DNA of 64,000 nucleotides from Burkholderiaceae bacterium DAT-1 (GCA_019084025.1 JAHRBI010000002.1:186001-250000); one strand, 5' to 3'; positions 17,379 through 26,085 are shown, numbered from the stretch's first letter. The notes: generated by a model from the letters alone, not told the origin. Numbers and translations are program-made.

Positions 17379-18389
17379 TTACCGAGTGAGCGTTACTTTG
17401 TTCAGATGTCGCGGCTCGTCCGGGTTGTAGCCACGTGCTCTGGCAACAGCTTCAATCAGCGGATAGAAGGCCGATACCGCGCAAATCGGGTCAAGATCCG
17501 GATGCGGGGCAACTGGCAAGGTGAGATCACGTGATGGCACATCTGCTGGGGCGGCCAGCAGTACACGCGCACCGCGGCCACGCATGTCATCAGCCAGATG
17601 AATCAGGCCTGCCTGTGCCGGTCCACGAGGTGCAAAAATCAGTAGAGGATAACCGTCATCTACCAGTGCCATCGGGCCGTGCTTGATTTCTGCGCCTGAG
17701 AACGCTTCGGCCTGAATGGTGGATGTTTCCTTGCACTTCAGTGCGGCTTCAAGTGCGACTGCCAAGCCCGGTCCGCGGCCCGCGATCATGATACGCTCGG
17801 CTTTGCTCAGCGGTTCGATCGCTGCAGTCCAATCTGAGTGAACTGCTTGTTCGACGGCACCCGGCAAATCTGCAAGCGCTGCGAGTAATTCGGGATCGTT
17901 CTGCCAGTGTGCAACAAGGCGTGCGCCAGCAGATAGCGAGGTAATGTAGCTTTTGGTGGCTGCGACCGCTTTTTCCGGGCCAGCTTCCAGGCCTAATGTC
18001 CACTCTGCCGCTTCACCGAGCGGGGAGTCGGTCACGTTGACGAGTGCGACCGTAGTTGCGCCACCCTTGCGGAAACGGCTGATGGGTTCTACAACGTCTG
18101 GGCTGCGGCCGGATTGGGACACGGCTACCGCCAATGCACCCTTGACATCCAATGGCGCATCGTAGAGTGTAACCAGGGACATTGGCAGCGATGTGGCCAA
18201 CTTACCGAGTCGTGCCATGGTCAGGTATGCCAGATAACTGGATGCATGGTCAGAGCTACCGCGCGCAACGGTGACCAGCGCTGTGGGCGGTGTAAGACGC
18301 AGAGCTGCGCCCAGTTCGGCGAAGCGAGCGTTCTGTGCTGCTGCCTGGCGTGCAATCGCTTCGGATGCCTCAAATGCTTCAAGGCGCAT
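17379..18389 (-). CDS. nagB-II: SIS-domain glucosamine-6-phosphate deaminase (NagB-II type)
   Basis: Converts glucosamine-6-phosphate to fructose-6-phosphate and ammonia in the cytoplasm, the step that delivers GlcNAc carbon to glycolysis. Unlike classical NagB it consists of two SIS domains resembling the isomerase half of GlmS and lacks the glutaminase domain. The 336 residues show RGSSDHASSYLAYL near 45-58, SQSGRSPDVVEPI near 92-104, and the EIKHGPMALVD signature near 240. The ATG lies inside the nagA 3' end (11-base overlap). The upstream open extension is only nagA in another frame. Family and context agree; activity as deaminase rather than sugar isomerase is inferred. Confidence 0.88.
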   Translation of the reverse strand: MRLEAFEASEAIARQAAAQNARFAELGAALRLTPPTALVTVARGSSDHASSYLAYLTMARLGKLATSLPMSLVTLYDAPLDVKGALAVAVSQSGRSPDVVEPISRFRKGGATTVALVNVTDSPLGEAAEWTLGLEAGPEKAVAATKSYITSLSAGARLVAHWQNDPELLAALADLPGAVEQAVHSDWTAAIEPLSKAERIMIAGRGPGLAVALEAALKCKETSTIQAEAFSGAEIKHGPMALVDDGYPLLIFAPRGPAQAGLIHLADDMRGRGARVLLAAPADVPSRDLTLPVAPHPDLDPICAVSAFYPLIEAVARARGYNPDEPRHLNKVTLTR

Positions 18390-19491
18390 CAATGTGTTCA
18401 AGCCGTTCTCCTTCAATCCACACTTCCTTGATGCGCAAATTGCGATCAAGTACAACCATGTCCGCCCACGCGCCTGCGCACAATCTGCCGCGTTCAGCCA
18501 AGCCGAGATAATCAGCGGCATAGGTGGACAGACGACGTGAGGCGTCATCTATTTCCAGGCCAATTGACACGAGATTGCGCAATGCTTCATCCATTGTCAG
18601 TGTTGAGCCTGCCAGCGTGCCATCGGGTAGGCGCACGCCACCCAAGCACTTGGTCACGGTATGACTGCCAAGCTTGTACTGGCCATCGGGCATCCCTGCT
18701 GCTGCGGTGGAGTCCGTCACGCAATACAGCTTTGGAATAGCACGCAGGGCAGTATGAATGGCGCCCGGATGTACATGCAGCAAGTCGGGAATCAGCTCTG
18801 CAAATTCTGCATGTGCCAGTGCCGCACCGGTAATGCCGGGTTCGCGGTGATGCAGGCCAGTCATGGCGTTGAACAGATGGGTGAAGCTGGTTGCACCAAG
18901 TTTCATGGCGGCAACGCCGTCTTCGTAGCTGCCCAGCGTATGGCCAAGCTGGATTCGAATGCCGCGGTGAGCGAGATAACGGATCAGATCCTGATGCCCC
19001 TTGATTTCCGGGGCCATGGTCAATGTGCGGATGGGTGCAATGGCATTGAATGCCTCGATTTCCTCGAGCATGCCATCGCGAGCAAAATTGGGCTGTGCGC
19101 CAAGTTTGCCGGGATTGATAAACGGTCCTTCGAGGTGTACGCCCAGAACGCGCGACGTGCCTGAAGGGCGCGTTGTCATTACCTGACCAATACCCTCCAG
19201 TGCGAGCTCAATGTCCGAGCGCGGAGCCGTCATTGTCGTGGCGAGCAGACTGGTTGTGCCGTGGCGCGCATGCTGGCGGGCAATCGTTTGCAGGGCATCA
19301 CCGCCCTCCATGACATCGCGACCGCCACCGCCATGTACGTGCAGGTCGATGAAGCCCGGCAGAATGTAACAGTCGGCTTCCCCTGCAGTCGTACCCGGCG
19401 AGCCCTCGATTGCGCTGATGCGATCGGTAAAATGTACCGAGCCTGCATACCAGCCATCGGGGGTCAGCACGTTTCCGGACAGTGTGTTCAT
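18379..19491 (-). CDS. nagA: N-acetylglucosamine-6-phosphate deacetylase
   Basis: Removes the acetyl group of GlcNAc-6-phosphate to give glucosamine-6-phosphate and acetate. The 370-residue amidohydrolase has the metal-binding HVHGGGGRDVMEGG near 50-63, EGPFINPGKLGAQ near 121-133, GHTLGSYEDG near 183, THLFNAMTGLHHREPG near 202-217, and the catalytic aspartate region YCVTDSTAAAGMPDG near 256-270. It lies between the repressor gene and nagB-II and overlaps the latter. The set kinase-repressor-nagA-nagB-II makes a full route from intracellular GlcNAc to fructose-6-phosphate. Confidence 0.96.
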   Translation of the reverse strand: MNTLSGNVLTPDGWYAGSVHFTDRISAIEGSPGTTAGEADCYILPGFIDLHVHGGGGRDVMEGGDALQTIARQHARHGTTSLLATTMTAPRSDIELALEGIGQVMTTRPSGTSRVLGVHLEGPFINPGKLGAQPNFARDGMLEEIEAFNAIAPIRTLTMAPEIKGHQDLIRYLAHRGIRIQLGHTLGSYEDGVAAMKLGATSFTHLFNAMTGLHHREPGITGAALAHAEFAELIPDLLHVHPGAIHTALRAIPKLYCVTDSTAAAGMPDGQYKLGSHTVTKCLGGVRLPDGTLAGSTLTMDEALRNLVSIGLEIDDASRRLSTYAADYLGLAERGRLCAGAWADMVVLDRNLRIKEVWIEGERLEHIDAP

Positions 19492-19508
19492 GAGCGTGAA
19501 GGTTTCTT

Positions 19509-20255
19509 TCAGCGTCGCAGTTCTGCGACGAAATCGTAATAATCGTTACGGCACCAAGAGTAGGTGAGCTCGACGGGTAGACCGCTTTCGAGATAACCCA
19601 CACGGGTAATGATCAGAAGGGCTGTGCCGGTCGCCACATCCAGTAACTTGGCAATTTCATCGCTGGCGTTGACGGCCTTGATGTGCTGCAGTGCGCGAAC
19701 GACGGGCGTTTGGTTGCTGTCGAGATACTTATACAAGGAGTCTTCAATTTTGCGCGGATCGGGTAGATAGCTCACGGGCAAAGTTGAGACTTCATATGCC
19801 ATGGCGACACCATCGGCGGTACGCAGGCGCTTCAGTCGCGCCACTGGCGACGCGGGCGACAGACCCAGACGCAAGACTTCTTCTTGCGTGGCATGGCCGA
19901 GTTCTCGACTGAGCCATGTGGACGCAGGGTTAAAGCCGCGATTGCGGATTTCCTCGGAGAAGCTCACCAGACGGGACAACGGTTGCACCAGCTTCGGCGC
20001 AATATAGGTACCCGAGCCTTGACGACGGACAATTAAGCCTTGTTCGAAGAGCACATCGATTGCTTTTCGGGCGGTGACGCGTGAGATGCCGAGTAGCTCG
20101 CAGAGCGTGCGCTCGGACGGAAGTGCTTCGTCTGCTTGCCATGTGCCTGCGGTAATGGCTGCTGATAGCTTGTTTGCCATCTGCATATACAGTGGTGTGT
20201 TACTGTCCGCATCTGGCTTCAGTGCCAGAAGGGCATCAAGTCGACCCTTATTCAC
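19509..20255 (-). CDS. nagR: GntR/HutC-family repressor of the GlcNAc operon
   Basis: A transcription factor of 248 residues with an N-terminal winged helix-turn-helix (LPSERTLCELLGISRVTARKAI near 43-65, then a GSGTYIAPK wing) and a C-terminal UTRA effector domain (from about 90) of the type that binds phosphorylated amino sugars in NagR/DasR. The start is GTG at 20255, with GGAG six bases upstream inside the kinase gene; the two frames overlap by 8 bases. It is the second gene of the operon, so it is probably autoregulated. Likely targets are the TGATACCA repeats at 21154-21188 in the operon promoter; this is an inference. Confidence 0.88.
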   Translation of the reverse strand: MNKGRLDALLALKPDADSNTPLYMQMANKLSAAITAGTWQADEALPSERTLCELLGISRVTARKAIDVLFEQGLIVRRQGSGTYIAPKLVQPLSRLVSFSEEIRNRGFNPASTWLSRELGHATQEEVLRLGLSPASPVARLKRLRTADGVAMAYEVSTLPVSYLPDPRKIEDSLYKYLDSNQTPVVRALQHIKAVNASDEIAKLLDVATGTALLIITRVGYLESGLPVELTYSWCRNDYYDFVAELRR

Positions 20256-21129
20256 TCAGGGCTCCTTCAACAAGAAAGATAGCGCCATCGACGGAATCGC
20301 CGAGTGGTGCGCGTGTTCTGGTTTGAAGGTCTGGCGGGAGCCAGCGATCCAGCGCCCGGCCAAGTCCTCCGCATAACGCCAGCGGAAGCTGCTGCTCGGG
20401 ATCGAGTGCCTGTGCAATTTGGGCGAGTTCGATGCCTGCGAGTGTGAGCAATTGGGCTGCTGCCGGATCGGTATCGGCAAATTGCAATACCAGTGGCGCA
20501 AGGGAGGCAAATCGGGTCTGGCTCGCACTACCTAACCAGTTAAATACCGCTTCTATATTCCCGCCCATTTCCGCAATGACGGCCTGACTAAGTGCATCAT
20601 GCGGCACCCTGCCGTCAAGCGCTTTTTGAGCCAGCGATGCCGCGCGTAGGCCAAGCCAGGCACCAGACCCTTCATCTCCGCTTGGAAATCCCCAGCCGGA
20701 GACGCACTTGTGTGAGCGATTATTAAACCAGGCTTCGCCGACAACGCCCGTGCCCACGGCGATAATGGCGCCTGGCTGACCGCTGTGTGCGCCCATGAGC
20801 GTGGTAAACCCGTCGGTTTCGAGACGCACGGCAGCAAAGTTAGGGGCGGACTCGGTAAACTCTCGTGCCCATGCTGGATTGTGTACGCCTGCCAGACCAA
20901 GGCCAATGCGGCAACTAGACCAATCTGGTACACTGGTTCCGCTTTGCGAGAAGGCCGCGCGAATGCTATCTAGAATGGCGCACCAGGCATTGTTAATTCC
21001 CAGACCGAGTCCGGATGGGCCACCTTGAGCGCGGGCTTCAAAGCCGTCGGCTCCACGGATTAATACACGTGTGCCAGTGCCGCCGCCGTCGACGCCAATA
21101 AGATATCCGGAATGTTGTGTTTTGCTCAT
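20248..21129 (-). CDS. nagK: BadF/BadG-type ATPase, N-acetylglucosamine (or glucosamine) kinase
   Basis: Phosphorylates free amino sugar in the cytoplasm, which a non-phosphorylating ABC importer requires. The protein, 293 residues from ATG 21129, has the ASKHA ATPase phosphate-1 motif GVDGGGTGTRVLI near residues 10-22, a TGVVG element (VGTGVVGEAW near 118-127) and SGWGFPSGDEGSGAWLG near 137-153, which is diagnostic of the BadF/GspK sugar kinase group. It is the first gene of the operon. GlcNAc is the favoured substrate because nagA follows; glucosamine is the alternative. The extension upstream of 21129 would cover the operator region and is rejected. Confidence 0.85.
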   Translation of the reverse strand: MSKTQHSGYLIGVDGGGTGTRVLIRGADGFEARAQGGPSGLGLGINNAWCAILDSIRAAFSQSGTSVPDWSSCRIGLGLAGVHNPAWAREFTESAPNFAAVRLETDGFTTLMGAHSGQPGAIIAVGTGVVGEAWFNNRSHKCVSGWGFPSGDEGSGAWLGLRAASLAQKALDGRVPHDALSQAVIAEMGGNIEAVFNWLGSASQTRFASLAPLVLQFADTDPAAAQLLTLAGIELAQIAQALDPEQQLPLALCGGLGRALDRWLPPDLQTRTRAPLGDSVDGAIFLVEGALSE

Positions 21130-21147
21130 ATCTGGGTATGCTGATAG

Positions 21148-21161
21148 TGGTTTTGATACCA
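21148..21161 (-). promoter_or_regulatory. Candidate NagR operator in the nag leader
   Basis: TGGTTTTGATACCA is a 14-base near-perfect palindrome (one mismatch from TGGTAT-N2-ATACCA) lying between the predicted transcription start and the kinase ATG. The TGGT...ACCA outline is the typical GntR/HutC operator form. Its half TGATACCA is repeated exactly at 21181-21188. Confidence 0.6.
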
Positions 21162-21176
21162 ATCTAAGACAATACA

Positions 21177-21205
21177 AATATGATACCACTATGGCATTGT
21201 GTCAA
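21177..21205 (-). promoter_or_regulatory. Candidate sigma-70 promoter of the nag operon, overlapped by a TGATACCA box
   Basis: On the minus strand, a consensus -35 TTGACA (21205-21200) is followed after 17 bases by CATATT (21182-21177) as -10. The second copy of TGATACCA (21181-21188, plus-strand reading) covers the end of the spacer and the -10, so a bound repressor would block RNA polymerase. Transcription would start near 21170, about 40 bases before the kinase ATG. Confidence 0.6.
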
Positions 21206-21222
21206 GCGGTGGTATTGGAAAT

Positions 21223-21275
21223 TTGCAATTTGCGTGGGCAATTGCAACGCTTGTTGTAGGTGAGCGACAAGCGTT
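21223..21275. repeat. Two tandem inverted repeats in the nag-nudJ intergenic region
   Basis: TTGCAATT (21223-21230) pairs with AATTGCAA (21240-21247) across 9 bases, and directly after it AACGCTTGT (21246-21254) pairs with ACAAGCGTT (21267-21275) across 12 bases. Both stems are perfect and neither has a T-run. They lie upstream of the nudJ-like gene and beyond the nag promoter. A structured leader or protein-binding sites are possible; the function is unknown. Confidence 0.5.
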
Positions 21276-21362
21276 TGCTGCATATCGAGACGGATCAGTG
21301 GCTTGTCAAATTCGGATCAATCCCAATTTGTTTGTCAATCTATCAAAAATTTGTGTGCTGCT

Positions 21363-21914
21363 ATGTCGGATATGCGCTGGAAACCGAATGCTACCGTGGC
21401 TGCGGTCATTGAGTTCAATGGGCGATTCTTGCTTGTGGAAGAAATGACGGATGATGGGCTGCGTTTCAATCAACCTGCCGGTCATATCGACTTTGGCGAG
21501 TCAATTGCAGATGCGTGCGCGCGTGAGGCATTCGAGGAAACAGGGTTCCGCTTTATGCCGGAACATCTGGTGGGTATTTATCAATGGTCGCCGGTGGGAC
21601 AGGGGCAGCTTACCTATTTGCGTTTTGCGTTTTCCGGGCAGTTGCAGTCGTGTGCGCTGCTGCCGGGTGTCGATGTCATCAATGCCGCTGGTATGCTAAG
21701 TGCCGGCGATGTACATCTATCGGGTAAAATGCAGTCCGCACCGTTGGATGAAGGTATTGTGCGTGCGGTGTGGATGACAAGAGACGAAGCGTTTGCGTGT
21801 CGCGAACGTCACCGCAGCCCGCTCATCATGCAATGCATTGATGACTGGATTGCCGGGCGACGTTTTTCCTTGGATCTGATCCGTCATTATCCCTTGAGCA
21901 CGCTGGCAGCTTGA
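21363..21914 (+). CDS. nudJ: Nudix hydrolase, phosphatase NudJ-like
   Basis: A cytoplasmic Nudix enzyme; NudJ of E. coli dephosphorylates thiamine pyrophosphate precursors and nucleoside di/triphosphates. The Nudix box is complete: GHIDFGE near residues 41-47, then REAFEETGF near 55-63, preceded by [13 protein letters not shown] at the N-terminus as in NudJ. The start is ambiguous: ATG 21363 (183 residues) and ATG 21372 (180) are both possible, and neither has a strong ribosome binding site; the frame open from 21303 is unlikely to be used. The gene is directly upstream of mnmA, as nudJ (ymfB) is in E. coli, which supports the assignment. Confidence 0.85.
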   Translation: MSDMRWKPNATVAAVIEFNGRFLLVEEMTDDGLRFNQPAGHIDFGESIADACAREAFEETGFRFMPEHLVGIYQWSPVGQGQLTYLRFAFSGQLQSCALLPGVDVINAAGMLSAGDVHLSGKMQSAPLDEGIVRAVWMTRDEAFACRERHRSPLIMQCIDDWIAGRRFSLDLIRHYPLSTLAA

Positions 21915-21960
21915 TTGCCTGTCGGATTGTGTCGTTAGAATTGTTCGTTTGAAAGAAGTC

Positions 21961-23028
21961 ATGAGTAAAGCCCCCCGCATTGTGGTTGGTTTGTCCGGTG
22001 GTGTGGATTCGTCCGCGACAGCCTGGCTGTTGAAACAGCAAGGCTATGACGTGATCGGCGTATTTATGCAGAACTGGGAAGACGATAACAATGACGAGTA
22101 TTGCTCAATCAAGGAAGACTCGCGTGATGCGATCGCGGTCGCCGATGTGGTCGGGATTGATATCGAACTTGTGAACTTTGCAGCTCAGTACAAGGATCGC
22201 GTATTCAGTTATTTTCTGAGCGAGTATCAGGCTGGGCGTACGCCGAATCCGGATGTGCTCTGCAATGCCGAAATCAAGTTCAAGGCCTTTCTGGATTACG
22301 CCATCGAGTTGGGTGCAGAAAAGATCGCGACCGGCCATTATGCGGATACCGATATCGACGCCAATGGCAAAACGCGCCTGTTGCGCGGTGCGGATGCAGC
22401 TAAGGACCAGAGCTATTTCCTGTACCGCCTGAACCAGTCGCAGATTTCCCGCGCCATGTTTCCGCTGGGCAAGCTGGAAAAGACTGAGGTTCGCCGTATT
22501 GCCGAGTCGGCAGGTCTGCATAATTATGCCAAAAAGGACTCGACCGGTATTTGCTTCATTGGCGAGCGCCCGTTCCGCGACTTCCTCAATCGCTACCTGC
22601 CCCGTCAGCCGGGCGTGATGAAGACACCAGAAGGCAAGCAGGTTGGCGAGCACATGGGGCTGATGTACTACACCATTGGCCAGCGTCAGGGACTGGGTAT
22701 TGGCGGGCCGGGCGAGCCGTGGTTTGTTGCCGGCAAGGATCTGCAGCGCAATGAACTGATCGTGGTGCAAGGGCATAACCATCCGGCTTTGCTGTATCCC
22801 GAATTACGGGCGGGGCAATTGAGCTGGGTAGCCGATGAGCCCCCTGCACTGGGACGCTATACGGCTAAAACCCGCTATCGTCAGCAGGATGCTGCCTGCG
22901 AGATTGTTTCGATTGCAGATGGCGAGATGCATGTGGTGTTCGATGAGCCACAATGGGCGGTGACGCCAGGGCAATCCGTGGTGATTTACGATGGTGCTGC
23001 CTGTCTGGGCGGTGGCATCATTCTTTAG
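21961..23028 (+). CDS. mnmA: tRNA-specific 2-thiouridylase
   Basis: Inserts sulfur at C2 of the wobble uridine in tRNAs for Lys, Glu and Gln, using ATP and persulfide sulfur relayed from a cysteine desulfurase. The 355 residues contain the PP-loop GLSGGVDSS at 10-18, the catalytic cysteine pair C101 (in [11 protein letters not shown]) and C198 (in TGICFIGER), and the RDFL...PG segment. The ATG at 21961 is preceded by a purine-rich AAAGAAG; a TTG four codons upstream is possible but poor. It follows the nudJ-like gene by 46 bases. The next gene overlaps only if an over-long start is chosen. Confidence 0.97.
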   Translation: MSKAPRIVVGLSGGVDSSATAWLLKQQGYDVIGVFMQNWEDDNNDEYCSIKEDSRDAIAVADVVGIDIELVNFAAQYKDRVFSYFLSEYQAGRTPNPDVLCNAEIKFKAFLDYAIELGAEKIATGHYADTDIDANGKTRLLRGADAAKDQSYFLYRLNQSQISRAMFPLGKLEKTEVRRIAESAGLHNYAKKDSTGICFIGERPFRDFLNRYLPRQPGVMKTPEGKQVGEHMGLMYYTIGQRQGLGIGGPGEPWFVAGKDLQRNELIVVQGHNHPALLYPELRAGQLSWVADEPPALGRYTAKTRYRQQDAACEIVSIADGEMHVVFDEPQWAVTPGQSVVIYDGAACLGGGIIL

Positions 23029-23102
23029 GCAGACGCCTGTATCTATGCGGCAGCCTGGGGCTGTCGCACAATGCGGTCATGATCCATTTTCCGGACGCCA
23101 TC

Positions 23103-24914
23103 ATGACCGCCATTTCCTCTCCTGTTCCTGCCCGACTCGAACGGCTGCGCGCTGCGATGCACGAAGCCGGCGTCCATGCAGTGCTGGTTCCTTCCAGTGA
23201 TCCGCATCTATCCGAATACCTGCCCGAGCGCTTTAAGTCGCGTGAGTACTTTTCCGGCTTTACCGGTTCCATGGGTACGCTGGTGGTGACGCTGGATTTT
23301 GCTGGCGTCTGGGCGGATGGTCGTTACTGGGTGCAAGGCGAGGCCGAACTGGCCGGGACTGGCGTGCAGCTGATGAAAATCCCGTCAGCAGCCAGTGCGA
23401 TGCATCTGGACTGGGTGGCTGCCAATCTGAAATCGGGTCAGACAATTGCTGTTCATGGCGACATGCTGGCTCTGGCGGGGGAACGTGCGCTGCGTGCTGT
23501 GCTGGCTGGCACGGGCGTTACCCTGCGCACCGATCTGGATGTGCCCGGAGCAGCGTGGGCAGATCGTCCGAGTCTGCCAGAACCGCCTGTTTACGAACAT
23601 CTTGCACCATACGCAACGCAAACCCGTGCAGATCGCCTTGCTGCCGTGCGCTCAGCCATGCGCGAGAGCGGGGCAACTCAGCATTTCGTTTCAACACTGG
23701 ATGATCTGTGCTGGATCTTCAATCTGCGCGGTTCGGATGTAAATTTCAACCCGGTGTTTCTGGCGCATGCGCTCATCGATCTGAATGGTGCGACACTGTT
23801 TGTGGGGGCAGGCAAGGTCTCGCCGGACTTGGCAGCACGTCTGACGGCAGACAATGTGCACGTGCGTGATTATGCCGAGGCAAAGGCTGCGCTTGGCGCG
23901 CTTGCCGCGACTGAGATCATTCTGATTGATCCGCGCCGTATTACGTTTGGCTTCCGCGAGGCAATTCCGGCAGAGGTGCCAATCGTTGAAGCCATCAATC
24001 CCTCTACCTTTGCCAAGTCGCGTAAATCCGCTGCAGAAGTGGCGCATGTGCGGTCAGCCATGGAGCAGGATGGCGCGGCTCTGGCAGAATTTTTTAGCTG
24101 GCTGGAAGGGGCGTTTGCTTCAGGTGACACCATCACCGAACTGACCATCGACGAGCAGATTACGGCTGCCCGTGCACGCCGCCCCGGCTTTACCTGCCCG
24201 AGTTTCGCGACCATTGCCGGATTTAATGCCAACGGCGCGCTGCCACACTACCGCGCAACCGAGGCATCGCATGCGGTGATTCGTGGCGATGGTCTGCTGC
24301 TGATCGATTCAGGTGGTCAGTATCATGGCGGTACCACCGATATTACCCGTGTTGTGCCGGTAGGTACGCCGAGCGCAGAGCAAAAGCGCGACTTTACGCT
24401 GGTGCTGAAGGGCATGATGAATCTGTCCCGTGCGCGCTTCCCGGTGGGTACCAAAGGGCCGATGCTGGATGCGCTGGCGCGTGCGCCGATCTGGGAGGCA
24501 GGCGTAGACTACGGCCACGGCACCGGGCATGGCGTAGGTTATTTCCTGAATGTACATGAAGGCCCGCAAACCATCTCGCCGCATGCCATGCCTGAAGCGC
24601 ACACCGCGATGCTGGCGGGCATGATTACCTCCATCGAACCGGGTATTTACAAGCCGGGTCGTCATGGCGTGCGGATCGAGAATCTGGTGCTGACTGTCGA
24701 GGAGCCGGCCACCGAATTCGGCACCTTCCTGCGCTTCGAAGCGCTGACCTTGTGCCCGATTGATACACGCTGTCTGGATCTCACATTAATGCGTGGGGAT
24801 GAAATTGCCTGGCTGAATGATTACCATACGACAGTGCGCACTCGCCTGGCTCCGCATGTGTCCGGTGCAGCGCTGGCATGGCTGCTGAGGCGGACAGAGG
24901 CAGTTGTGCTTTGA
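23103..24914 (+). CDS. pepP: Xaa-Pro aminopeptidase (M24B, long AMPP type)
   Basis: A di-metal peptidase that removes N-terminal residues preceding proline. At 603 residues it is the long three-domain form (two creatinase-like N-domains, about 1-310, and a pita-bread catalytic domain, about 320-545, plus a C-terminal tail), like eukaryotic XPNPEP1 rather than the 440-residue E. coli PepP. The five metal ligands are all seen: D402 (LIDSGG), D413 (TTDIT), H476 (GTGHGVGY), E512 (SIEPG) and E526 (RIEN). The start is taken at MTAISSPVPARLERLR; an ATG eight codons earlier is possible. The gene symbol is by function, not strict orthology. Confidence 0.92.
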   Translation: MTAISSPVPARLERLRAAMHEAGVHAVLVPSSDPHLSEYLPERFKSREYFSGFTGSMGTLVVTLDFAGVWADGRYWVQGEAELAGTGVQLMKIPSAASAMHLDWVAANLKSGQTIAVHGDMLALAGERALRAVLAGTGVTLRTDLDVPGAAWADRPSLPEPPVYEHLAPYATQTRADRLAAVRSAMRESGATQHFVSTLDDLCWIFNLRGSDVNFNPVFLAHALIDLNGATLFVGAGKVSPDLAARLTADNVHVRDYAEAKAALGALAATEIILIDPRRITFGFREAIPAEVPIVEAINPSTFAKSRKSAAEVAHVRSAMEQDGAALAEFFSWLEGAFASGDTITELTIDEQITAARARRPGFTCPSFATIAGFNANGALPHYRATEASHAVIRGDGLLLIDSGGQYHGGTTDITRVVPVGTPSAEQKRDFTLVLKGMMNLSRARFPVGTKGPMLDALARAPIWEAGVDYGHGTGHGVGYFLNVHEGPQTISPHAMPEAHTAMLAGMITSIEPGIYKPGRHGVRIENLVLTVEEPATEFGTFLRFEALTLCPIDTRCLDLTLMRGDEIAWLNDYHTTVRTRLAPHVSGAALAWLLRRTEAVVL

Positions 24915-24934
24915 TTGCGTGGTGGAAATGAGAG

Positions 24935-24958
24935 AAGGGGCAATGATTGCCCCTTTTT
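24935..24958 (+). terminator. Intrinsic terminator after the aminopeptidase gene
   Basis: A 9-base perfect stem AAGGGGCAA / TTGCCCCTT with a TGA loop is followed by T residues (T54-T58). It closes the nudJ-mnmA-pepP run and faces the convergent cytochrome gene. Confidence 0.9.
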
Positions 24959-24988
24959 GTTTTATGGCTTCAAGTTAGACGCCGAAGC

Positions 24989-25423
24989 TTAGTCCTTCTT
25001 GAAGTCTTTATGGCAAGCCTTGCATGTCTCACCGACGGCTGCGATAGCCAGTTTGATCTTGTCCAGTTCGCCCGCTTTTGCTGAATCGGCCAGCTTCAAT
25101 GTGGCGTCCTGGAATTTGTCTGCAGCGGCTTTGAATTCCGCGGGTTTACTCCACACTTCAGGACGGGCTTCGCTTTTTCCTCCGCCCGAGCCTGCCGGGA
25201 ATAAAGCCCATGGCTTTTTACCGGCCTCAACGAGCTCGGCAGCTGTCTTTTCGAAAGCCGCTTTGTCATAGGCTACTTTGCCTTCGGCCACACCGCGTGC
25301 CACCTTGAAGGGTTCCTTGATGGCTTTAAATGCTTCTTTGCGATCGGCCAGTGCATCGGCCTGAGCCAGTGTGGATACTGCCGCAATGGCGGATGCGATC
25401 AATAGAGAAATACGAATGTTCAC
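24989..25423 (-). CDS. Periplasmic monoheme cytochrome c (c'-type, cytC_2 family)
   Basis: A small electron-transfer or ligand-binding protein of 144 residues. The start is GTG at 25423, set by GAGGAAAC six bases upstream, which gives a Sec signal peptide (VNIRISLLIASAIAAVSTLAQA) and export to the periplasm. The single heme-binding CKACH lies near the C-terminus, as in cytochrome c' and c-556, with a four-helix-bundle-like pattern before it. It resembles the lipoprotein cytochrome at 44024-44476, sharing PWA-F, W-KP-EF and the terminal C-ACH. It is not in an obvious operon: a convergent terminator lies downstream and the divergent thioesterase gene lies upstream. Confidence 0.9.
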   Translation of the reverse strand: MNIRISLLIASAIAAVSTLAQADALADRKEAFKAIKEPFKVARGVAEGKVAYDKAAFEKTAAELVEAGKKPWALFPAGSGGGKSEARPEVWSKPAEFKAAADKFQDATLKLADSAKAGELDKIKLAIAAVGETCKACHKDFKKD

Positions 25424-25542
25424 GGACAGTTTCCTCGACGTTGAGTGGTGAGCTGGTGACAAGCCTCGGCACGGATTACAGTAAAGATAGGATTATTTTA
25501 AGACGTGCTGACTTTAATTATTGTGTCGTGCAGGAGGCAAAT

Positions 25543-26040
25543 ATGCAATCAGGTCGCAAAACCCTGGAAATGACGGTGCTGATGACACCGGATATGGCTA
25601 ATTTTTCGGGCAATGTTCATGGCGGCACGATTCTCAAGTTACTGGATCAGGCGGCCTATGCGTGCGCTAGCCGCTATGCGGGAAGTTATGTGGTCACCCT
25701 GTCTGTGGATCAGGTGACATTCAAACAGCCGATTCATGTGGGCGAGCTGGTGACGTTTCTGGCAACCGTGAACCATACCGGCACCAGTTCCATGGAGGTC
25801 GGGATCAAGGTCATTGCGGAAAATGTTGCATCCGGCGTGGTGCGGCATACCAATAGTTGTTATTTCACGATGGTCGCGGTGGGGGAAGGAGGCAGGCCTG
25901 TTGCTGTCCCGTCGCTGGTATGTGAGAGCGAAACAGATCGCCGCCGTAATCAGGAGGCAAAGCACCGCAAAGCGATCCGCCTGGATGAGGCGGCTCTTCA
26001 CCATGATCTCAAGGCAGGGGAGTCGGGAGGACTGGATTGA
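25543..26040 (+). CDS. Acyl-CoA thioesterase (YciA-like hotdog fold)
   Basis: Hydrolyses acyl-CoA thioesters in the cytoplasm. The 165-residue protein has the hotdog-fold signature: FSGNVHGGTILKLLDQAAY near 19-37, with the catalytic Asp in KLLDQ, then VDQVTFKQPIHVGELV near 56-71. The ATG is fixed by a perfect AGGAGG seven bases upstream; the frame is open farther 5' but that part is antisense to the cytochrome gene. The C-terminal tail (about 135-165) is rich in charged residues. Chain-length preference cannot be told from sequence. Divergent from the cytochrome c gene across 119 bases. Confidence 0.9.
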   Translation: MQSGRKTLEMTVLMTPDMANFSGNVHGGTILKLLDQAAYACASRYAGSYVVTLSVDQVTFKQPIHVGELVTFLATVNHTGTSSMEVGIKVIAENVASGVVRHTNSCYFTMVAVGEGGRPVAVPSLVCESETDRRRNQEAKHRKAIRLDEAALHHDLKAGESGGLD

Positions 26041-26085
26041 GCCACTTGGCCGAAGTGTATTGAAATGCCTCAAATTTAACTGATT

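Noticed and set aside
17379-18389. Reading the SIS protein as glucosamine synthase GlmS
   Set aside because: There is no N-terminal glutaminase domain and it sits between nagA and a sugar transporter; NagB-II fits better.
22105-22782. Minus-strand open frame of 225 codons opposite mnmA
   Set aside because: Shadow of mnmA, which has every catalytic motif.
22953-23102. N-terminal extension of the Xaa-Pro aminopeptidase overlapping mnmA
   Set aside because: The extra residues are mnmA read in another frame; homology starts at MTAISSPVPARLERL or a few codons earlier.
25330-25542. 71-codon 5' extension of the thioesterase gene
   Set aside because: It is antisense to the cytochrome gene start, and a perfect AGGAGG marks the later ATG at 25543.
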